Below are positions 57,153 through 64,000 of a DNA stretch of 64,000 nt, in pieces. How positions within the stretch are numbered: the first letter of the stretch is position 1; each line of letters begins with the position of its first letter. Source of the stretch: Ramazzottius varieornatus (lineage: Eukaryota > Tardigrada > Eutardigrada > Parachela > Ramazzottiidae); assembly GCA_001949185.1 (NCBI GenBank), contig BDGG01000010.1:1745773-1809772 (forward strand), read 5' to 3'. A model generated the notes under the pieces. That model made no database searches. It worked only from the letters and a program-made list of their open reading frames with translations, and was not told the origin of the DNA. The translations under genes were made by a program, and so were the position numbers.

Positions 57153-58534
57153 TGGCTTCTAAGCCCATAAGTACACAAAACAAAATGTTTTATTTTTATC
57201 ACATGGAAGAAAAGGTTGCCTGTTCGATGGATCTAATTCCCTGAATATGGGACGTGGGCAAATGAAATGATTCAGATCTCAAGCAGCGCACTTTTCTGTT
57301 GTTTCGGCTGCAAGTGTGCGCCACTTGGCAGAACGACCTGGACTGAATCGTTTGCCTACGTCCCAAATGCTGTTCACTCGAATGAATTCAACGCTGATTC
57401 TCTCTTGCAGATCCATCGGCTAACTTCACCGTTGCGAGCTTTGAGTCGGTGAGTGCCTACGGCTTATCAGCAATCTCATTAGTGATGAAATAAAATTTTA
57501 ATGCATTCGATTTCAATTGGAAATCGACCAGAACAAATGCCATTTTAACGTCAATTTGATGATCACTTGAAGACAACGTTCCGCGCCTGCTGGGAAAACC
57601 ACCTCTCGATGGCCCAACCATGGGGACCCGGGACACGGTGCCAGTGGGTTGTCGAGTTCCCCGCCTGTCTCGACTGTCACGAGATGGGAGGGAACTGTAA
57701 CGGGGTGTGGCTTTTTGACTTGTTCAACTGACAATACACTTGAGTAAATCTAATCACATAGCATCCATAATAAAGAGGCATCTCTACTACAGCTTATCTA
57801 ACAGTTTCCTCTTGTGGCACAACCCTTTTAAGAGGATAATCGAAGAAGCATCCATATTATGGGATACAACTTGTACGCTGTATCCATAACAAGAGGGGCA
57901 TGTGTTTGCTATCGCTTGAGTAAAGACGGCTTTCACTCCTTCTCTTCTGATCTGTCTTGACAGTATGAATCACAGTCGATCATTTTCTTTTTTTTTTGAA
58001 GAAACCGCAAAGCCGGTTTGAGGTCTTCGAGATGAATGAGGTTATACTTAGGACAAATTTCTTGTCTTTCAAACCATTTTGTTAACTTGTCAAGCGCTGC
58101 TTGCAGATGTGTAATTTATTCTTCCGTCTTGTACAAAATGGACAACGTCTGTCTTTAATCGATCTACAAGAGACCGCGACCACCTCGAGCTTTGGACATA
58201 AACACGACACGTGAAGCGCAAGAGGGTGAAAGAGATTGCGGTTCGTATCGTCCATCGGTGAGACAAGTCGCTCAGCTGGTGTCTGTTTGATGTCAAGGAC
58301 AACAAGGAAGTGTTGAATTTTGAACGAAGACTCGCGCTTGCATCGCTCCGCTGAACCACCCCGCGCTAGCTGTTACATACAAAAGGCAATTTGTGTTTGT
58401 TCGCGGTGCAAAAGTCATCTGCTCGGTGCTCGGAATGTAACTCACTGTTACGGTGAATTGACGAACTGTCAACATTGCAAGCGCTGGACACAAGAATTAG
58501 TAGCCGTTTTGCCAAAGAGCGGAAAGACAGATTC
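57153..58534. other. Intergenic before TAX1BP3
   Basis: No exon recognised. A loose repeat of CATCCATAA followed by AAGAGG(G)GCAT occurs around 57763 and 57882. A GC-richer block at 57570..57710 has no useful frame. Confidence 0.4.
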
Positions 58535-59257
58535 ATGATGGCTGTAGATGACGAGGTGTTTCACCATGTTCCTGGACTGCCAATGACTTCGGAAGCTGTG
58601 CGTATGAAATTTGCTATAACGACAACTTTACCCAAAAACTTTCGAAACAAAATTGAATTATTTCCGTCATATGGAAAATTTCATCGATTTTCCTCAGAAT
58701 TATCCTGGTATGAGGAACAAACATGCTAATTTTTTTGCGTAGATTCCGGTTCGGATAGAGAAGGAGAAGCTGATCGATGAAAGCGGCGAAGCGTTGTTCC
58801 GGTGTGGCTTTCGCATTGGCGGCGGTATTGACCAAGACCCCGGAAAATCACCACATGGGTACACCGATAAAGTAAGTTATTCTTTTTACTAATGATAATC
58901 CCAGAGATGAAAATTTGCATCAGAGATCAGTCTACCGCAACATGTCTCTGAAAGATCGTGGGTCCTGGGCTGTTTCTCACTGCTTATAGTGTTGTCAGGG
59001 GATTTACGTCACCGGTATCCATGAAGGAACACCTGCGTCCCGTTCTGGTCTCAAGATCCACGACAAGCTGCTTCAGGTACATTTACACAGGCTTCATTTC
59101 ATTCGAGGAACTTGAATGCGCTATTCTGGTAAGGTGAATATCTTCGACGTTGTTTCAGGTTAACGGGCATGACTTTACCCTTGTAACCCACAAGGAAGCC
59201 TGTGACTACATTGCCAAATACCCCGTGCTGAACGCGCTCGTCGCAAGGAAAGAGTGA
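58535..59257 (+). CDS. TAX1BP3: TAX1-binding protein 3 / TIP-1, single PDZ protein
   Basis: Almost the whole protein is one PDZ domain; the family competes with scaffold PDZ proteins and binds beta-catenin, rhotekin and Kir channels. Four exons agree in phase: 58535..58597, 58743..58871, 58999..59076, 59159..59257; 122 residues (human 124). Exon 1 (HHVPGLPMTSEA) corresponds to the family's YIPGQPVTAV. The carboxylate loop reads FRCGFRIGGGIDQDP, as in TIP-1 (GFSIGGGIDQDP). Then GIYVTGIHEGTPASRSGLKIHDKLLQVNGHDFTLVTHKEA, cited here by its pieces GIYVTGIHEG, SGLKIHDKLLQ and VNGHDFTLVTH, matches in order. Exon 1's donor is GCT|GTGCGT. The first of two adjacent ATGs was taken as start. Unlike typical PDZ domains it has no other fused modules. 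Confidence 0.9.
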
Positions 59258-59397
59258 ACTTTGCAAGCATCTCCGGCATATTTTACATTTTATGATCCTA
59301 CAGATCGAACGACGATGGACTGTGCGCTTCTGAGAGAACCGTCTTGTGATATGGAAATACTTTTTATCAATCTTCACTGCATGATGACTGAATCGAT

Positions 59398-62300
59398 TTA
59401 AAACCCATAAGTATAGTCTGAATCGAAGACTACTGCATATCGAGGAGTACGAGCAATAATTTTTGGCTGGGGGATGGCTTGTCGGTCCAGGAAGTCCTTC
59501 GCTTTGGCGATAAGTCCGGACAGGCTTTGTGTGACAGTGTCGCGTTTGTCGATAGCATCGTCCGGTTCGGACTCCAGATGAGTTACAAGTTTACTCAAAG
59601 TTTCTTCCAGGTCCATGCAGGTCTTGGCCACGTCAAGGCGAGCATCTGCGCCGCTGACTGCAGGCGGGGTGAAAGGTACTGCGAACTGAGGGACGGTCGC
59701 TGCAGAAGTCGCTCCGAAGGTTCTCGGCTCTTCGGGAAGAAAGGCTGCCTCTGTGGCTTTGTCGGCCCGATCCACATGCCGCTGACATTTGATGCAGGAC
59801 AGGTCTGTAATTTCTCGGCCTGTAGGGTTTGTTGAACGGGAGTTGTAATGAGATATCTGGCTTCCAAAGCGACTAGGAAGAGTTGGATCGGTCAAATGTC
59901 TCAAAAGCTCTGTGAAGCTTGCTAGGGAATTCGAACTTCCGGGTCGACCACTTCCGGTATCTGTTTCTTCCAACCCGGCTATCACATCCGCCGGAGAGAG
60001 CTCTGGTAGGTTTGGTGCGGATTCCGTGACTAGTTCTTCCAGAGGAAGATCATCATCATCGTTCAAGTCGCCTATTTCTGAAGATGGAGGAGAGATCGGT
60101 GAGAACACCTGGACGTTCTGATAACGTCGCTGATAGGGTTGTCTGAAATCACTTGCGCGAGGGGAGTCGTATTGTGTTGTGAAGGTACGGGACACAACCT
60201 CTGCGCTGTCGGCTCTTTCAATCGATTGACTTCCAACGGCTACAAAGCATTGTGCAGGGGATATAGTTTGCGAAGGTGAAAGAATGGAACAATTTGAGCG
60301 AGGTGTCTGACGGTTTGCAGGCGAGCTCACAATCGTCCACGGAGAAGCGCTGTGGGTTGACGTTGATATGCCGGACTGTGGTGAGCGTTCGTAGTTAGTT
60401 CTGGAACAGCTCGGTCGCTGATCGGGAAGCATACTTTGAGCTGGGCTGACTGCGCTCGAGGCAGTTCGTGAGGATCTCTTCCTTCTTCCTGCAGTTGGAG
60501 TTTGCTGCGAGACTGGGCTGGTGTCTGGAAAGCTGTAAGGATCGATGGACACCGAGGGTGGTGGACTGGCGATGACGTCATGCTGCCCATTGGCTGAACA
60601 ACGAATGGCGGTAGATGACGCTCTTTCCACTTCCGTTCGGCTGCTCAGATCACCTGTTCGCAGTGGAGAAATCTCATGACTCTCATCGTGTGCCGCGAAC
60701 CTGTCCGCGAATTTCTTTTTCCGTCCTATGTCTTCAAGTCCGGGAAGAGGACCTAAATCTAGTTTAATTAAATTTTGATGAGCTGAGCCTTTCACGGAAC
60801 TTATGGAAAGCAATGTAAGTGGCTGAGTCTGACTCAATAACGTTAAGTCGTTAACAGTCTCTTCTGGCCGTCTGCGAACTCTATCTACGTGGCGCTTACA
60901 TTCTCTAAGAGGTGGATGGTTGGGCCTTCTTCTGGACACCACCGATGAGATGGACGACGGCTCCATGCGACCGAGACAAGCTTCTACAGCATCTTTCTCG
61001 TGGTCGTTTGTGCCTTCCTCATAGGCTTCTGGGGAATCTGTAGATTAGACCGTGACAGTAGACGTTTCTTGCTTTGCGTAAAGTGTTCTCTCACCGGAGT
61101 GTGGATTTTCGGGGATTTTGTCGCCGGGATCTGAAGGCAAGCTGTCTTCAGAAACCGGCTCGTGGTTGGAGGAACTGATTGGTTCCAGTTCTTCGGAGTT
61201 GAGGTAGGCCTCAATCGAACGTCGTCTATAAACAAAGTTCTATCGTCCATTTTTATGTACTGTACAATAAATACGTGTGCTAGACTATCACATACGTTTC
61301 TGCTTGAAGGAGATCCAGCGTGGGAGCTAACTTCGAAGGTCTTCCACGCCTCCTCTTCGGCACATTAGACTCGGCAGCGACTTTCGTGGTTGGCTTCTTC
61401 TTCGACGCAGCCGGTGGTCTGTAACGCAAAGTATTCTATTTTCTGGTGGCGGAGGAGCTCAAATTTCCCGTGCTAACAGGAGCAGGTTCCGCAGTAATAC
61501 GTACTGTTTCTCCTCCATGCTTTCCGGTGGAAGGTGAGTTATGGTGCGGAGTGGCTTCGGCTGTTCAAGCGCCTTTCTCGACAGACGTGGTCTTTTGCAT
61601 TGCTGCGTCGGTTCCGCCAATGGCTTGAATCTTTGTCCACTATGCAGCAACATTTTCGAAAAACTGCCAGCATGGTCACTCAGGGAAATGATGTGTGATT
61701 GAAAAAATGAAAAGGAGGGGGCGGTGGGGGATTGTGTGCTGGTTGATGGGCTCTTCGACAATGGTGACTTCGAATTTTTCGCTCTTCGGAGAAAAATTGT
61801 CCATTATCAATTCGTTCATGATCGTGTACAAGACAAGTGGCTTTCTGACTCACCTTTTCCGCCTCCTTCTTCGAGGACCTTGGGAGTTCTGGGATGAAGA
61901 AGCCTGGTCGTTCAGTAACTGTCTGCCAGCCGATGAAAACCTTTCGCTACGGGAAGCGGATCTCTCACTCCTATGGTCCTCTATAACAGGACGCCGCAAG
62001 GTTCCAGTGAAGGGACAACTGTTAGACACACGGTTAGGCTGGACATCAACATCAACCTCGGACTCTGGTGGACCAGGTGACAAGGCGTTGCGAATTTCCT
62101 CCAAGCTAGGAATACTGTTGAGAATACTGATTGATTTCTGGGCAAACTCCATATCGACGTGAGGCAGGTTGAGAGTTGGAGAGATTATTCTAGGTTGAGT
62201 GTTCTGAGCTGCGTTTTTGGCCGCACGCTCCTTGACCATTCTTATCAGGTTCTTGGATGTTCTGGAAGGCGGTGCTCCGGCGGCGTGGTTGTGAGGCTTG

Positions 62301-62641
62301 CTTGCCGCTACTTGCATGGGCGTCGGCCAGATGCGGATGCTTCCGGGACAGGCAATACCGTTTTGCACATACTGGTCCATGTCAATGCAACGGTAAACGG
62401 CGAGATCCTCGTCTGTTTTTCCACTGAAACAATGTTTGTGTCCGGAATAGACGCCTACAGGCTCTGTATTTCCATATATATGATAAAAGTGGGGCTTCTC
62501 CGGCGGAGCTTCCTTGCTGTGACTTGGTAGTGGGATACTGCACACGTTTTCTTCTGCAGGATCCTTCTTCGTTCTACTGTTGATCGAGGATAAAATGCTG
62601 CGGTTGCTGGAAGAAACACTGCGTTCGTGTCGACTACTCAT
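59398..62641 (-). CDS. Large AT-hook protein of unknown function
   Basis: Five exons in phase (coding order): 61854..62641, 61505..61783, 61296..61418, 61095..61225, 59398..61037; 986 residues. Most of it is low-complexity and Ser/Pro-rich. Points that can be read: a possibly folded patch near residues 50-110 (PHFYHIYGNTEPVGVYSG, KHCFSGKTDEDLAVYRC, GSIRIWPTPMQVA); an AT-hook KRRRGRPSK near 385, a minor-groove DNA-binding motif; basic clusters (RRRRRKR near 262); acidic DLNDDDDLPLEE near 750; and two similar short motifs, ECKRHVDRV and KCQRHVDRA, about 350 residues apart. A nuclear, DNA-associated role is likely from the AT-hook and basic patches. I do not recognise the family. The last exon alone is 1640 bp, unusually long for this window. 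Confidence 0.7.
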
Positions 62642-63694
62642 TCCAAAGGCATCCGAGAAGACGGAAACACGTAACAGAATAACAATAGTATCCAGTTTTC
62701 ATTATAAATCCGAAAGTTATCACTCTTGACACTTCCATGCTCGTAGGAAGATGTCTGCTAGATATCATGCTTCGTCAAATGAGCAAAGTTTCAGTGGATT
62801 GAGAATTTCAATGCAGGGTAATATATTGTAGGATGAGCATGTTGAGCGAAAGCAAGAGCTGAAATTCTTCTTGGCGATCGTCGACGTTTGCGGTGGCGCA
62901 CGAGTTCGCCAATATACCTGCAGGCTCTTTTGAGAACGGAAAAGGTTTACTTGTTTGTATATTGACGTGGCGTAATCGGTGTAAAATGAAGTCGCCGCGA
63001 TCAGGTTTTCGGCGACTCCTCGTACTACTACGAAATTGTTACCTTTGTGCCGTACTTCGCTCTGTGTGAAGTGAGCTGTCATAAATACTGACGTGAATGC
63101 TCAAGAGCCGGTAGAATTTGGAAATTCAGCAGATTACTATTAAATATGGCAATGGGCATAAATAAGTACTTGAGGAGCGCTTATGATTTTCAAAGCTCCG
63201 ATTGACCAACTGAAATTTTCTCTCGGTGGAGTTTAGCGACCGGTTTGACACTCTCGAGAACGTTGCACTGCTTTCGATCTGCGGTGGGTTCCACGAGTCG
63301 ATTTGTATTCAGGGAAAACACGTGAGGGATAGCTAGTTGAGAACACTGCTGACACTCCCACAAAACCCTACGCTGTGTTCTGTCTGAATGGAAGTGGCCA
63401 ATAAGGAAACAATAGCCAACTGTATTGTCACGTCCACTCACATCAGATTATCCACAGGCAAATATGGATGTGGACTTGGGTCTGTTGGCGGAAATGAACA
63501 CTGGCCTGTAAAGTCGAAAGTGTTGACCTTAATCTCTTCATGCATAAATAGCTTGGCCAATCAAGAATTCAAAGTTCGGAGAATACCATGAATGCCGTAT
63601 ATAAGGCCTCAAAACCTGGCGTTGTTTTCCGTCGACTTCTCTGACTTCCTACGCGTTCAAATTTTGATCTTTTTAGGAACTCACATCTTTGAAA
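62642..63694. other. Divergent promoter region
   Basis: Between the AT-hook gene start and the secreted-protein start; no exon recognised apart from the TATA box near 63598. Confidence 0.5.
63598..63605 (+). promoter_or_regulatory. TATA box of the secreted-protein gene
   Basis: TATATAAG at about 63598..63605, 90 bp before the ATG at 63695 and in its orientation, would set a transcription start near 63630. TATA boxes typically mark highly or conditionally expressed genes. Confidence 0.6.
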
Positions 63695-64000
63695 ATGTCA
63701 CAGCTAATCTTTGCCTTTGTTCTTCTAGTCACCTTGACCATAGTTCACGCCGGCGACGATGCGTCAGTCCACGTTCACGTTGAGTCAGCCCCAGGACCCG
63801 ACATGGGAATGCGACTGCCGCTCTTCAATTACTATCGGTCCGCCATGGGTGCTCCGCCGGACCCTGCATTAGCCGCTGCCTTCTCAAAATGGCACGGAGA
63901 TGAGGTCCACAGCCAAGGTCCCGATGCAGTACTTCCCCCTACTCCCGTTGCTCAAGCTCCGAATGGTGGAAGCCTGCAGCACGCGAACCGTCCACTTCGA
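63695..64000 (+). CDS. Small secreted protein, N-terminal part (cut at right edge)
   Basis: From the ATG the protein opens with a clear signal peptide: MSQLIFAFVLLVTLTIVHAG has a hydrophobic core of about 14 residues and an Ala-x-Ala-like cleavage site near VHA|GDD. The mature part starts with alternating His/Val (DDASVHVHVESAPGPD), then a Pro/Ala-rich stretch (GAPPDPALAAAFSKW, VLPPTPVAQAP). No cysteine appears in the first 100 residues. The frame is open at the window end, so length and fold are unknown. I considered heat-soluble secreted proteins of tardigrades but see no sequence match. The TATA box upstream suits an abundantly expressed secreted product. Confidence 0.65.
   Translation, partial: MSQLIFAFVLLVTLTIVHAGDDASVHVHVESAPGPDMGMRLPLFNYYRSAMGAPPDPALAAAFSKWHGDEVHSQGPDAVLPPTPVAQAPNGGSLQHANRPLR

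Noticed and set aside
63695-64000. Tardigrade secretory heat-soluble (SAHS) protein
   Set aside because: The visible part shares only a signal peptide with that family; no sequence match could be seen.

Overview
This is a stretch of animal (metazoan) nuclear genome. Genes on both strands are split by short GT-AG introns of mostly 60-200 bp, and the products are ordinary animal proteins: an ALG2 mannosyltransferase, an alkaline ceramidase, two phosphorylase kinase gamma chains, TDP2, LAS1L, a spinster transporter and a patched-family protein. Compactness and intron size suit a small ecdysozoan such as a tardigrade, but nothing in the sequence proves the lineage. All gene models were built by hand from open frames, splice-site matches and reading-phase agreement. 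Family names come from recalled family sequence features, not from a database search.

Layout. 1-500: the first exons of an unidentified gene running off the left edge on the minus strand. 501-12198: an 11.7 kb stretch with no convincing gene, marked by about ten copies of the near-palindrome TGACC-NNN-GGTCA between 2.9 and 7.3 kb. 12.2-20 kb: ASCC1, a UBIAD1-like membrane protein, a bromodomain protein and a calmodulin-like protein. 20.1-28.6 kb: two phosphorylase kinase gamma paralogues on the minus strand with a plus-strand alkaline ceramidase (ACER2-like) between them. 29.5-38.4 kb: COX20, ALG2, a GT11 fucosyltransferase, a small two-span membrane protein, LACTB2 and SF3A2. 38.5-48.4 kb: a small unknown, LAS1L, the mitochondrial carrier SLC25A10, an unknown, POP7, TDP2 and a doubtful small gene. 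48.6-49.2 kb: a foldback repeat and a 470 bp TA-flanked MITE-like element. 49.9-59.3 kb: a spinster-like transporter, a patched-domain protein and TAX1BP3. 59.4-64 kb: an AT-hook protein of unknown function and the start of a small secreted protein behind a TATA box.

The genes do not form one pathway. Local themes are calcium and glycogen signalling (a calmodulin-like gene next to a phosphorylase kinase gamma gene; calmodulin is that enzyme's delta subunit), glycan assembly (ALG2 next to a fucosyltransferase), RNA processing (LAS1L, POP7, SF3A2, LACTB2, ASCC1) and sterol/lipid membrane proteins (ACER2, spinster, patched). The points most worth a second look are the palindrome cluster in the gene-poor region, the intronless UBIAD1-like protein without its aspartate motifs, the bromodomain protein without an AAA+ ATPase, the doubled UBA-like segment of TDP2, two probable GC-AG introns, and the foldback/MITE repeats.
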